Shown: piece by piece, positions 15,328-22,853 of the stretch
Layout of the letters: every line of letters begins with the position of its first letter
How positions within the stretch are numbered: the stretch's first letter is position 1
Assembly: GCF_036378875.1 (NCBI RefSeq)
Contig: NZ_DASUVO010000131.1
Location: 1 to 64,000, forward strand
DNA length: 64,000 nt
Source of the DNA: Actinophytocola sp036378875
GTDB taxonomy: Bacteria; Actinomycetota; Actinomycetes; Mycobacteriales; Pseudonocardiaceae
Direction of reading: 5' to 3'
Notes under the pieces: model-generated
The model's database searches: none
What the model was told of the DNA's origin: nothing
Seen by the model: the letters and a program-made list of their open reading frames with translations, nothing else
Program-made: the position numbers and the translations under genes

Positions 15328-16348
15328 GACGGCCTCCCGTTGGCAGCGGTGTCCGGGCGGCCAACCGCTTCGCGAGGTCCAGCGCGGCACCGTCCTCGAT
15401 CGCGACCCGCGCCGCGCGCACGCCCTCGGCGAAGCCGGGAGCGACGCCACCGAGCACCGCGAGCGCCGCCGCGTTGAGGCAGACCGTGGCGACGGCCGCC
15501 GCGGGTGCCTGTCCCGCGAGCAGCGCCAGGAACCCGGCGGCGTGGTCGTCGCCGGCGGGCCTGCCCAGGTCGGCGAGCTCGCCGCCGCCGAGCCCGAGCG
15601 CGTCCGGGTCGACCGTGAACTCACCGAGGCGGTTGTCGTGCACGTGGCTGGTGGTGAGGCTGAGCAGCTCGTCGGCACCAAGATCGTTGTGGCACAGCCA
15701 GATCCGGGTGTCCGGTGTGGCCGAGGCGAGCTCACGGAAGGCGGGAAGCGCCGCCGGGTCGGAGATCCCGGTGAGCTGCGCGCCCGTCGACACGTTCGCC
15801 AGGAACGGGCCGAGTGTGTTGACGAACCCGCCGATGGCACGCAGGCCGAGCGGCACGACCGTTCTGGCCAGCCTGGGCAGCTCGCTCGGGTACACGAACT
15901 GGCCGGCGAACGTGATGCCGGTCCGGTCGAGCTGCGCCACGGCCTCCTCTGCCGAGCGGGCCAGCGGAATGCCCAGCTTCTCCAGGATGTCGATCGAGCC
16001 GACAGTGCCGGAACCGGCCCGGGAACCCGTCTTCAGCACCTTCACCCCCGCCGCGGCGGCCACGATGGCCGCCGCGGTGGAGATGTTCACCGTCGCGGGG
16101 CCACCGCCGGTGCCGACGATGTTCACCGCCGACGGCAGCCGGACCGGCGGCGTCGCCCGCCGCTCGGCCAGCGAGGAGAGGAAGCCGGCCGCGGTGCCCG
16201 CCTCCAGCGTCCTCGCCGACAGCGCGGCGAAGAGAGCTGCCGCCTCCGCGCGGTCCACCCGCCGGTCGGCGAGGGCGTCCCAGAACTCGTGCCAGGACGC
16301 GGCGGTCAACGTCTCACCGCGGACGGCCGCGGTGACGATGGCGCTCAT
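15320..16348 (-). CDS. Divergent anthranilate phosphoribosyltransferase-like protein (TrpD-like)
   Basis: A 342-residue class III phosphoribosyltransferase. The PRPP loop is G-T-G-G-G-P-A-T-V-N-I-S-T (family: G-T-G-G-D-G-x-x-x-x-N-I-S-T). The anthranilate/PRPP segment, normally K-H-G-N-R-x-x-S-S, reads K-T-G-S-R-A-G-S-G. The usual F-N-x-L-G-P-L-x-N-P is F-V-N-T-L-G-P-F-L-A-N-V. Fold and PRPP use look intact, while the aryl-amine pocket has lost its His and Asn. It probably attaches phosphoribose to something other than plain anthranilate, or does so with altered specificity. No anthranilate synthase is encoded in the window. The start follows the ACP stop by 1 nt. Confidence 0.85.
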   Translation of the reverse strand: MSAIVTAAVRGETLTAASWHEFWDALADRRVDRAEAAALFAALSARTLEAGTAAGFLSSLAERRATPPVRLPSAVNIVGTGGGPATVNISTAAAIVAAAAGVKVLKTGSRAGSGTVGSIDILEKLGIPLARSAEEAVAQLDRTGITFAGQFVYPSELPRLARTVVPLGLRAIGGFVNTLGPFLANVSTGAQLTGISDPAALPAFRELASATPDTRIWLCHNDLGADELLSLTTSHVHDNRLGEFTVDPDALGLGGGELADLGRPAGDDHAAGFLALLAGQAPAAAVATVCLNAAALAVLGGVAPGFAEGVRAARVAIEDGAALDLAKRLAARTPLPTGGRHG

Positions 16349-16349
16349 G

Positions 16350-16610
16350 TCAGTTGATCCCCGCGGGCTGGCCGGCGCGGGTGACGAACGCGTCGATCGC
16401 CGACACGCTGCGGAAGCTGTCCGGCTCCAGCTCGAGGTCGTCGATGGCCAGCTCGAAGCGGTCCTCCAGCCACGCGATGACCTTCAGTAAGCCCAGGCTG
16501 TCCACGACTCCGGTAGCCAGTAGGTCGTAGTCGGCGGGGAGGTCGGCCGGGGCGCTGCCGGGCAGGAACTCCTCGACCACGAAAGCGGTGATGACGTCGA
16601 TGTTGCTCAT
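16350..16610 (-). CDS. Free-standing acyl/peptidyl carrier protein
   Basis: An 86-residue carrier protein. The phosphopantetheine serine is S38 in T-G-V-V-D-S-L-G-L-L-K-V-I, and the helical pattern and acidic helix 2-3 region are typical. It lies directly downstream of an adenylation enzyme and upstream of trpD-like. With the dehydrogenase-like protein it would hold an aminoacyl thioester for oxidation. Its D-S-L-G-L-L core is echoed in a decayed fragment just upstream. Confidence 0.9.
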   Translation of the reverse strand: MSNIDVITAFVVEEFLPGSAPADLPADYDLLATGVVDSLGLLKVIAWLEDRFELAIDDLELEPDSFRSVSAIDAFVTRAGQPAGIN

Positions 16611-16624
16611 GTGGAATGTCCTTT

Positions 16625-16708
16625 TCAGAGATTCGCGGGACGGACTGCGATCACCTTCAGTAAGCCCAAGCTGGCTACAGCACCGATGGAAAACAAGTCG
16701 CGCTCCAT
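16625..16708 (-). pseudogene. 27-residue remnant or duplicate fragment of a carrier protein
   Basis: Between the adenylation and ACP genes a short open stretch reads D-L-F-S-I-G-A-V-A-S-L-G-L-L-K-V-I-A-V before a stop. It aligns with the ACP core D-L-L-A-T-G-V-V-D-S-L-G-L-L-K-V-I-A-W and shares about 13 identical nucleotides in a row with it (GGGCTTACTGAAGGT). The Asp before the Ser is replaced by Ala and the rest of a carrier domain is missing. It is best explained as debris of a local ACP duplication or recombination; whether it is translated is unknown. Confidence 0.55.
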
Positions 16709-16723
16709 GGGCACTTCAGGGAT

Positions 16724-18163
16724 TCAGGAGAGGCGGCTGCGAAGGAGCTGGCGGTCCGGCTTTCCGGTGGACGTCCTTGGCAGGGCGTCGTCGATGATCT
16801 GGAGGGTGGACGGAATGGCGGTGCGGGGCAGGCGGTCGGCCAGGTACTGCCGTAGTTCCAGACCGGTGAGACGGGAGCCGTCGCGGCGGCGGGAGATCGC
16901 GTGTAGCCGGTTGCCGGCGACCGGGTCCGGGACGGCGATCGTGACAGTCTCGGTGATGTCCTCGTGCTCGGCGAGGACGCGCTCGATCTCGCCGAGGTTG
17001 GTGCGCACGCCGCGCACCTTCACCTGGAAGTCGGTGCGGCCGACGAGGGTGATCCCGCCGTCCGGCGCGACCCGCACGAGGTCGCCGGAGCGGTAGTACG
17101 TCCGGTCGTCGGCACCGGTCGGGTGCGGCACGAACCGGCCGGGGTTGAGCTTCTCGTCCAGGTATCCGGTGGTCTGGAACGGGGTGCTGACGTACAGCTC
17201 GCCTACCCCGTCGCCCGTCACCACGGCCCCGGTGTCGTCGACGACGATCACCGTCACCCCGGCGAGCGGCTCGCCGAGCGGGATCGGGCCGGCAGGCAAC
17301 GCGTCCCGGTCGAGCCGGTGGAGCATGCTGTCGTTGGTCTCGGTGCAGCCGTACAGGTTGTACAGCTCCGCCGAGGGGAACATGGCGGGCAGCGCGGCAA
17401 GCGTGCGCTCGTGCAGCGTGTCGCCGGTGACGATCACGTGCCGCAGGTCCGGGAACTCACCCGCGTCCGCCAGTAGCTGGAACGCCATCGGCACCGACTG
17501 CATCACGGTGACCCGGTGCCGGCGCAGCAGGCCGGCGAGGTAACGGGCGTTGGTCGCGCGCTCGGGGTCGACCAGGACGACGCGGCCGCCGTGCTTGAGC
17601 GTCGCCCAGATGTCCAGCAGGCACAGGTCGAAGTTGAGTGGGCTGTAGTTCAGGACCGTGCTGTCCGGGCCGAGGCCGAACCGCGTGCCGGCCCAGTCGG
17701 TGAACCGGTCGACGGCGCCCTCGGTCAACGGCACGACCTTCGGCGTCCCGGTCGAACCGGAGGTGGTCAGGTGGAAGGTGCGCGCGTCCGGTCGAGGCGC
17801 GAACTCGGTCGGCTGCCAGGAAACGTCGGTGGTGGCGGGAAAGTCGTCCGGCGACACGACCGCGGCGCAACCGGCCGCACGGAACAGCTCGGTGCGGGTG
17901 CGCTCGGCGAGCGTGAGGGAGGGCAGGAGGAACGGGCGGCCGGCGAGCAGGCTGCCGAGAACGAGTGCGATCCCGTCCGGCGTCTTCGGCGCCAGCAGGC
18001 CGATCAGGGAGTCCGGGTTGCCGGCCAGTGCCCCGGCGAACCCGGTCGCCCTGCGGAACAGCTGGCCGTAGGTGATGGTCTCGTCGCCGTGCTCCAGTGC
18101 TGGCGCGTCGGGTGTGGTCTCGGCGTGGCGGCGGAGCGCGGCGACGAGTAACTCGGTGCTCAA
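16724..18163 (-). CDS. Stand-alone amino-acid adenylation enzyme
   Basis: A 479-residue AMP-forming enzyme with standard core motifs: T-T-S-G-S-T-G-T-P-K (A3), N-F-D-L-C-L-L-D-I-W (A4, with D179 that binds the alpha-amino group), L-Y-G-C-T-E-T-N-D (A5), Y-R-S-G-D-L-V (A7), the hinge R-T-D-F-Q-V-K-V-R-G-V-R (A8), and a final T-G-K-P-D-R. The retained A4 aspartate argues for an alpha-amino or imino acid. F-D-L-C-L-L-D-I-W recalls prolyl/D-alanyl-type ligases (PltF, DltA). The start is TTG at 18163 with GGGGAGG 7 nt upstream. It heads the 11-kb overlapped operon and would load the ACP just downstream. Confidence 0.88.
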   Translation of the reverse strand: MSTELLVAALRRHAETTPDAPALEHGDETITYGQLFRRATGFAGALAGNPDSLIGLLAPKTPDGIALVLGSLLAGRPFLLPSLTLAERTRTELFRAAGCAAVVSPDDFPATTDVSWQPTEFAPRPDARTFHLTTSGSTGTPKVVPLTEGAVDRFTDWAGTRFGLGPDSTVLNYSPLNFDLCLLDIWATLKHGGRVVLVDPERATNARYLAGLLRRHRVTVMQSVPMAFQLLADAGEFPDLRHVIVTGDTLHERTLAALPAMFPSAELYNLYGCTETNDSMLHRLDRDALPAGPIPLGEPLAGVTVIVVDDTGAVVTGDGVGELYVSTPFQTTGYLDEKLNPGRFVPHPTGADDRTYYRSGDLVRVAPDGGITLVGRTDFQVKVRGVRTNLGEIERVLAEHEDITETVTIAVPDPVAGNRLHAISRRRDGSRLTGLELRQYLADRLPRTAIPSTLQIIDDALPRTSTGKPDRQLLRSRLS

Positions 18164-18190
18164 GGAGGGCCTCCCCGGTTGGCATTTCGT

Positions 18191-18202
18191 TGTTATATAA
18201 CA
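18191..18202. promoter_or_regulatory. AT-rich palindrome in the divergent promoter region
   Basis: The 12-bp perfect palindrome TGTTATATAACA lies 28 nt upstream of the TTG start of the adenylation gene. This is in the 221-nt gap between the leftward trp-like operon and the rightward monooxygenase pair. Such an AT-rich block is exceptional in this sequence. It may combine a -10 element (TATAAC) with an operator for a dimeric repressor. An inverse pairing of ATTTCG and CGAAAT flanks it on the two sides. Confidence 0.5.
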
Positions 18203-18384
18203 CCGTAATTTCGCGGCTCGAAGCTTGGCAAGAGCCACCGGGGCAGGCCGCACGATTGAAGAAATCGCCGTTATGTCACGTGTGGACCGAGGGGAGAACA
18301 CCGCATTCACAAGGATGTCCAGGCCAGGACGGCGGTGTGATGCTCAGGGCTGATCCCCACGTTCTCCGAAGGGATGACCAGGAC

Positions 18385-19629
18385 ATGACAGCCGCCAGGA
18401 GTGCGCCAGCGAACGGCTACCCGTCCCCGCCGGAGCCGGGGCTGACGCCGGAGGAGGCGGTCGCCCGCGCCGAGCGGATCGCGGCGACCCTCGTCGACCG
18501 GCAGGCAGAGACCGAGCAGCGCGGGTACTACGCGCTGGACACGCACAACGAGTTCCTCGGCGCGGGCCTCTACCGGCTGCTGGTGCCGCGGCGGTACGGC
18601 GGCTACGAGTTCGGCCTCGGTACGTACCTGCGGGTGGTGTCCGCGCTCGCCCGCGGCTGCCCGTCCACGGCGTGGATGTACACGTTCGGCGCGGCGCACG
18701 CCCACATCGCCGCCTCGCTGTTCGAGGAGGCGGCACAGGACGAGATGTTCGCCGGCGGCGACTTCATCTGCCCGGCCACGGTCGCGCCGGTCGGGTTCGC
18801 CGAGCGGGCCGAGGACGGCGGCTGGATCATCGACGGCGTCCACGGCTACAGCTCCGGCTCGCCGTACGCGACCCACTTCATCGGCCACACGCTGGTGGCG
18901 GGCGAGGACGGCGAACCGCCAACGCCGATGATGTTCGTCGTGCCGCGCGCACAGTGGCGGCGGCTCGACGACTGGGGCGCGCAGCTCGGTCTGAAGGGCA
19001 GCGGCTCGCACAGCGTCGCGATCGAGAAGGCGCACATCCCCGAGTACTTCGCCCTGCCTGGCGTCCACATGGGACAGACGAGTGTCGTGGACGGCACCGT
19101 CGGACAGGAGCTGCACGGCACGTCCCTCTACGGAGGTGGGGTGTTGAGCGCACTGCAGTTCCAGTTCGGTGCGCTGGCCGTCGGCATGGCCGCCGGGGCC
19201 CTGGACGCCTTCGCCGAGCTGATGCGTGCTCGCAAGACGATCTTCCCGCCGATCACCCCGCGCACGGAGGATCCCGACTACCAGCTCCACTACGGCGAGG
19301 CGGCCGGCCGGATCGCGACCGCCGAGGCGGCGTTGTCGGACGCGGTGCGGCAGTGGGAGGAGGCGGCCGCGCGCGGCCCCGGGGTGTTCACCCGCGAGGT
19401 CGACCTGCGACTGTCCACGATCAGCCGCGAGGCTGTTCGGCTGTCCTGGAGCGCGGTGTCCGAGAAGCTGTTCCCGACCGCGGGGTCGAGCTCGGTACGC
19501 GCGGGTGCTCGCATCGAGCGGGTCTGGCGTGACATGTCCACTGTGCACAGTCACGCCGGGTTGAGCATCTTCCTCGCCAGCGTCGCCAACCGCGAGCTGG
19601 CCAAGCTGGTCTTCGACGTGGCGAGCTGA
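18385..19629 (+). CDS. Group D flavin-dependent monooxygenase
   Basis: A 414-residue member of the acyl-CoA-dehydrogenase-fold monooxygenases (HsaA/DszC/KijD3 type). Seen: L-V-P-R-R-Y-G-G-Y-E-F-G-L (about residues 60-72), A-R-G-C-P-S-T-A-W-M-Y-T-F, I-D-G-V-H-G-Y-S-S-G-S-P-Y-A, W-G-A-Q-L-G-L-K-G-S-G-S-H-S-V, and a C-terminal R-D-M-S-T-V-H-S-H-A-G-L. The last is typical of this group and differs from the glutamate-bearing loop of dehydrogenases. It needs reduced flavin from a separate reductase, none of which is encoded nearby. The next gene, an HpaB homologue, starts 3 nt downstream, so the two hydroxylases are co-expressed. Confidence 0.83.
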   Translation: MTAARSAPANGYPSPPEPGLTPEEAVARAERIAATLVDRQAETEQRGYYALDTHNEFLGAGLYRLLVPRRYGGYEFGLGTYLRVVSALARGCPSTAWMYTFGAAHAHIAASLFEEAAQDEMFAGGDFICPATVAPVGFAERAEDGGWIIDGVHGYSSGSPYATHFIGHTLVAGEDGEPPTPMMFVVPRAQWRRLDDWGAQLGLKGSGSHSVAIEKAHIPEYFALPGVHMGQTSVVDGTVGQELHGTSLYGGGVLSALQFQFGALAVGMAAGALDAFAELMRARKTIFPPITPRTEDPDYQLHYGEAAGRIATAEAALSDAVRQWEEAAARGPGVFTREVDLRLSTISREAVRLSWSAVSEKLFPTAGSSSVRAGARIERVWRDMSTVHSHAGLSIFLASVANRELAKLVFDVAS

Positions 19630-19632
19630 CCC

Positions 19633-21180
19633 ATGACCGAACCGACCCGGCCGCTCACCGGCGCCGAGTACATCGAGAGCCTGCGCGACGACCGCGAGAT
19701 CTACCTCTACGGTGAGCGCGTCAAGGACCTGACGCAGCATCCCGCGTTCCACAACCCGGTGCGGATGACCGCGCGGCTCTACGACGCGCTGCACGACCCC
19801 AAGCACCGCAGCGTGCTCACCACGGACACCGACGCAGGCGGCCCTCCCGGCTACACCCACCGCTTCTACACAACGCCACACACCGCCGAGGACCTGATCG
19901 CCGACCAGGCGGCGATTCGACGCTGGGCACGCATGACCTACGGCTGGATGGGCCGCAGCCCGGACTACAAGGCGTCGTTCCTCGGCACGCTCGGCGCGAA
20001 CGCCGACTTCTACAGCCCGTTCGCCGACAACGCACGGCGCTGGTACCGGGAGGCGCAGGAGAAGGTCCTGTTCTGGAACCACGCGATCGTGAACCCACCG
20101 GTGGACCGGGACCGGCCACCGGAAGAGGCCGCCGACGTGTTCGTCCACGTGGAACGCGAGACGGACAACGGGCTGATCGTCAGCGGGGCGAAGGTCGTGG
20201 CGACCGGGTCGGCGTTGACCCACTACAACTTCATCGCCCACTACGGACTGCCGATCAAGGACCGCAAGTTCGCGCTCGTGGCCACCGTGCCGATGAACGC
20301 ACCCGGGATGAAGCTGATCTGCCGTCAGTCCTATTCGGCCACGGCCGTGCTGGCCGGCAGCCCGTTCGACTACCCGCTGTCGTCCAGACTGGACGAGAAC
20401 GACACGATCCTGGTGCTGGACAAGGTTCTCATCCCCTGGGAGAACGTCTTCATCTACGGCGACACCGCCAAGGTCGGGATGTTCAGCGGGCAGTCCGGGT
20501 TCATCGAGCGGTTCACCTTCCACGGCTGCACCCGGCTCACCGTGAAGCTCGAGTTCATCGCCGGCCTGCTGGCCAAGGCGCTGGAGATCACCGGTGTCAG
20601 CGACTTCCGCGGCGTGCAGTCGAGGCTGGGCGAGGTGCTCGCCTGGCGGAACCTGTTCTGGGCGCTCTCGGACGCGGCCGCCCGCAACCCGGTGCGGTGG
20701 CGCAACGGCGCGGTGCTGCCCAACCCACGCTACGGCCTGGCGTACCGCTGGTTCTCCCAGCTCGGCTACGCGCGGATCCGCGAGATCATCCTGCAGGACG
20801 TCGCGAGTGGACTGATCTACCTGAACTCCAGCGCCAAGGACTTCCAGAACTCGGACATCCGGCCGTACCTGGACAAGTACCTGCGCGGCTCACACGGCGT
20901 CGACGCGGTCGAGCGGGTCAAGGTGCTGAAGCTGCTGTGGGACGCCGTCGGCACCGAGTTCGGCGGCCGGCACGAGCTCTACGAACGCAACTACGCCGGC
21001 AACCACGAGAACACCCGGGTGGAGCTACTGCTCGGACAGATGGGCGACGGGCAGTTGGACGGGTACAAGGACCTCGTCGACAAGTGCCTGGCCGAGTACG
21101 ACCTGGACGGCTGGCAGGTCCCGGACCTGGCCTCGTTCGAGGACCTTGGCGACATCGGCCGAAGCGCACTTGGCAACTGA
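19633..21180 (+). CDS. HpaB-type 4-hydroxyphenylacetate 3-hydroxylase oxygenase component (SgcC-like)
   Basis: A 515-residue FADH2-dependent aromatic hydroxylase of the HpaB/SgcC family, at full family length. Seen: L-T-G-A-E-Y-I-E-S-L-R-D-D-R-E-I-Y-L-Y-G-E at the N-terminus, M-G-R-S-P-D-Y (flavin-site region), D-K-V-L-I-P-W-E-N-V-F and a C-terminal G-T-E-F-G-G-R-H-E-L-Y-E-R-N-Y-A-G. In C-1027 and maduropeptin biosynthesis the homologue hydroxylates a carrier-bound tyrosine-derived acid ortho to the phenol. Here it could serve the chlorinated aryl-acid module at 50-55 kb, although it is encoded 30 kb away. A strong hairpin follows. Confidence 0.92.
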   Translation: MTEPTRPLTGAEYIESLRDDREIYLYGERVKDLTQHPAFHNPVRMTARLYDALHDPKHRSVLTTDTDAGGPPGYTHRFYTTPHTAEDLIADQAAIRRWARMTYGWMGRSPDYKASFLGTLGANADFYSPFADNARRWYREAQEKVLFWNHAIVNPPVDRDRPPEEAADVFVHVERETDNGLIVSGAKVVATGSALTHYNFIAHYGLPIKDRKFALVATVPMNAPGMKLICRQSYSATAVLAGSPFDYPLSSRLDENDTILVLDKVLIPWENVFIYGDTAKVGMFSGQSGFIERFTFHGCTRLTVKLEFIAGLLAKALEITGVSDFRGVQSRLGEVLAWRNLFWALSDAAARNPVRWRNGAVLPNPRYGLAYRWFSQLGYARIREIILQDVASGLIYLNSSAKDFQNSDIRPYLDKYLRGSHGVDAVERVKVLKLLWDAVGTEFGGRHELYERNYAGNHENTRVELLLGQMGDGQLDGYKDLVDKCLAEYDLDGWQVPDLASFEDLGDIGRSALGN

Positions 21181-21188
21181 CGAACAAA

Positions 21189-21222
21189 GACGGAGCCCGC
21201 GGCCACCGCCGCGGGCTCCGTC
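21189..21222. terminator. Bidirectional hairpin terminator
   Basis: A perfect 14-bp stem (21189-21202 with 21209-21222) lies between the converging hydroxylase and HxlR genes, followed by TCTTT on the plus strand and by a short T run (TTTG) on the minus strand. Confidence 0.85.
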
Positions 21223-21232
21223 GTCTTTCCTG

Positions 21233-22024
21233 TCAGTGGTTGAGTACCGGCGCGGGGCCGGAGAGCTGGAACAGCTCGACGAAACTGGGCAGCAGCTCGG
21301 CATCGCCGGTCACCGTCACCATCCCGGCGGCGATGGCGTCGTCGGTGCTCACCGCACCCACGAGCAGCTCCCTGAGCACCACCCCCGCGTGGATGACGAG
21401 GTCGGCGCCAGGCAGGGGGCCAGGACAGACCGTGAGGGTGCCCCGGTTCACCACCGCGTTCACCACGGCCTCGTCGACGTTCAGCTCGAACGCGACAGTC
21501 AGCTCGCGCGCGGCCTCGGGGCGGAACATCGAGCGCAGCGCCATCGCCAGCGCGTCCTCGGTGAGCACGTCCTCCGGGCGCGGGGCACCGAGGGACATCG
21601 CGCCCCACCTGCTCAGCGCGAGCAGCGCGTCCTCGACCGACCGACCGTACTCGGTGACCTCGTAGACGGCCTCGTCCCCCGCCGGCCCCAGCCTGCGCAC
21701 CACGCCGCCGCGCTCCATCTCCCGCAGCCGCATGGAAACCTGGTCGACCGAGATCCGCGGCAGGCCCACCCGAAGCTGGGTCACCGTCTTCGGACTCACC
21801 AGCAGGTCCCGCATGATCAGCAGCCCCCAGCGCTCCCCGATCATCTCGGCGGCCCTGGCGAGCCCGCAGTACTGGCCGTAGTTGTCCATGGTGACGGTCT
21901 GCAGTTCGTTCAGCACGGCGCCCAGCTGGGTCGACCCGGTGGCGGCGGTGGTGAGTTGAAAGAGGTCGCTTCCGACGGTCACCCCGTCGAAGTCCATGAC
22001 GACCTTCCAGCTGTTGCCAGCCAT
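21233..22024 (-). CDS. HxlR-family transcriptional regulator with C-terminal SCP2-like domain
   Basis: A 263-residue protein. From about residue 46 it reads M-D-N-Y-G-Q-Y-C-G-L-A-R-A-A-E-M-I-G-E-R-W-G-L-L-I-M-R-D-L-L, the start of the HxlR winged helix. The recognition helix region is R-I-S-V-D-Q-V-S-M-R-L-R-E-M-E-R. Residues about 160-263 (A-R-E-L-T-V-A-F-E-L-N-V, then D-A-I-A-A-G-M-V-T-V-T-G-D) look like a sterol-carrier/alkyl-sulfatase-type domain often fused to HxlR in actinomycetes. The start at 22024 is supported by AGGAG 7 nt upstream. An internal ATG at 21889 would give a typical shorter HxlR but has no clear RBS. It probably controls the divergent YceI-MFS genes or itself. Confidence 0.85.
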   Translation of the reverse strand: MAGNSWKVVMDFDGVTVGSDLFQLTTAATGSTQLGAVLNELQTVTMDNYGQYCGLARAAEMIGERWGLLIMRDLLVSPKTVTQLRVGLPRISVDQVSMRLREMERGGVVRRLGPAGDEAVYEVTEYGRSVEDALLALSRWGAMSLGAPRPEDVLTEDALAMALRSMFRPEAARELTVAFELNVDEAVVNAVVNRGTLTVCPGPLPGADLVIHAGVVLRELLVGAVSTDDAIAAGMVTVTGDAELLPSFVELFQLSGPAPVLNH

Positions 22025-22252
22025 GCGCGATCTCCTGTCTGCTCAGCTGTGTTCCTGCCAGGGTCGAACACGGCGGGTGGAGAACGCACCTTCTAGGTTG
22101 CGTCTTGCGGGCGGAGTTGCCCTGGTGAGCGCTCAACGCCGAGCGGAGCATTCTCGGAGATGCGGAACCCCGGCCTCCTGAAGAGGATGTGACGTGAGGC
22201 TGACAGCCGCCCATCGGCGTGCCCGTCGCGACAATTGTCCAGAGGAGTAGTC

Positions 22253-22828
22253 ATGAGCGAGGCCGTATCCAACGTCACCGGTCAGAGCGCGTTGCCCGAG
22301 GTGACCGCCGGCACGTACGTGATCGATCCCGTTCACTCCTGGGTCGGCTTCTCCGTTCGGCACCTGATGAGCAGGGTGCGGGGCCGGTTCACCGAGTTCG
22401 CGGGCGAGATCGTGGTCGGCGAGACGACGGAGACGTCCTCGGTGACGGCGACCATCGAGCTGTCCTCTGTGGACACGGGCAACGAGATGCGGGACAACCA
22501 CCTGCGCACCAAGGACTTCTTCGACATCGACGAGACCCCGAGGATGACGTTCTCGAGCACCACCATCCGCGCGGACGGTGACTCCTGGGTGCTCATCGGC
22601 GATCTGACGATCCGGGACGTGACCAAGGCGGTGGAGCTCCAGCTGGAGTTCCTCGGCGTGGACCCGACCGGTCTGCAGGGCGAGCAGCGGATCGGCTTCG
22701 ACGCGAAGACGTCGATCACGCGTGGCGAGTTCGGGGTCAGCTTCGGACTGCCCATCGAGGGCAGCAAGATCGTCATCGGGGACAAGGTGGACATTCACCT
22801 GGAGATCGAGGCCGCCCTGAGCGAGTGA
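22253..22828 (+). CDS. YceI-family lipocalin-like protein
   Basis: A 191-residue YceI-family protein: G-T-Y-V-I-D-P-V-H-S-W-V-G-F-S-V-R-H-L-M-S-R-V-R-G-R-F at the N-terminus and D-N-H-L-R-T-K-D-F-F-D-I-D-E in the middle are both diagnostic. No signal peptide is present, so it is cytoplasmic. YceI proteins bind polyisoprenoids or amphiphilic lipids in a beta-barrel. In biosynthetic clusters they may bind hydrophobic intermediates or take part in stress responses. The ATG at 22253 has AGAGGAG at good spacing. It is divergent from HxlR and 25 nt upstream of the exporter. Confidence 0.9.
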   Translation: MSEAVSNVTGQSALPEVTAGTYVIDPVHSWVGFSVRHLMSRVRGRFTEFAGEIVVGETTETSSVTATIELSSVDTGNEMRDNHLRTKDFFDIDETPRMTFSSTTIRADGDSWVLIGDLTIRDVTKAVELQLEFLGVDPTGLQGEQRIGFDAKTSITRGEFGVSFGLPIEGSKIVIGDKVDIHLEIEAALSE

Positions 22829-22853
22829 GCGTCGCCGACGACGGGACCACACC

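Noticed and set aside
9487..16348. Ordinary tryptophan biosynthetic operon
   Set aside because: TrpE/TrpG are missing, TrpB is of the TrpB2 type, TrpC and TrpD signature residues are changed, and the operon contains UbiD/X, ACP, adenylation, EctC-like and exporter genes.
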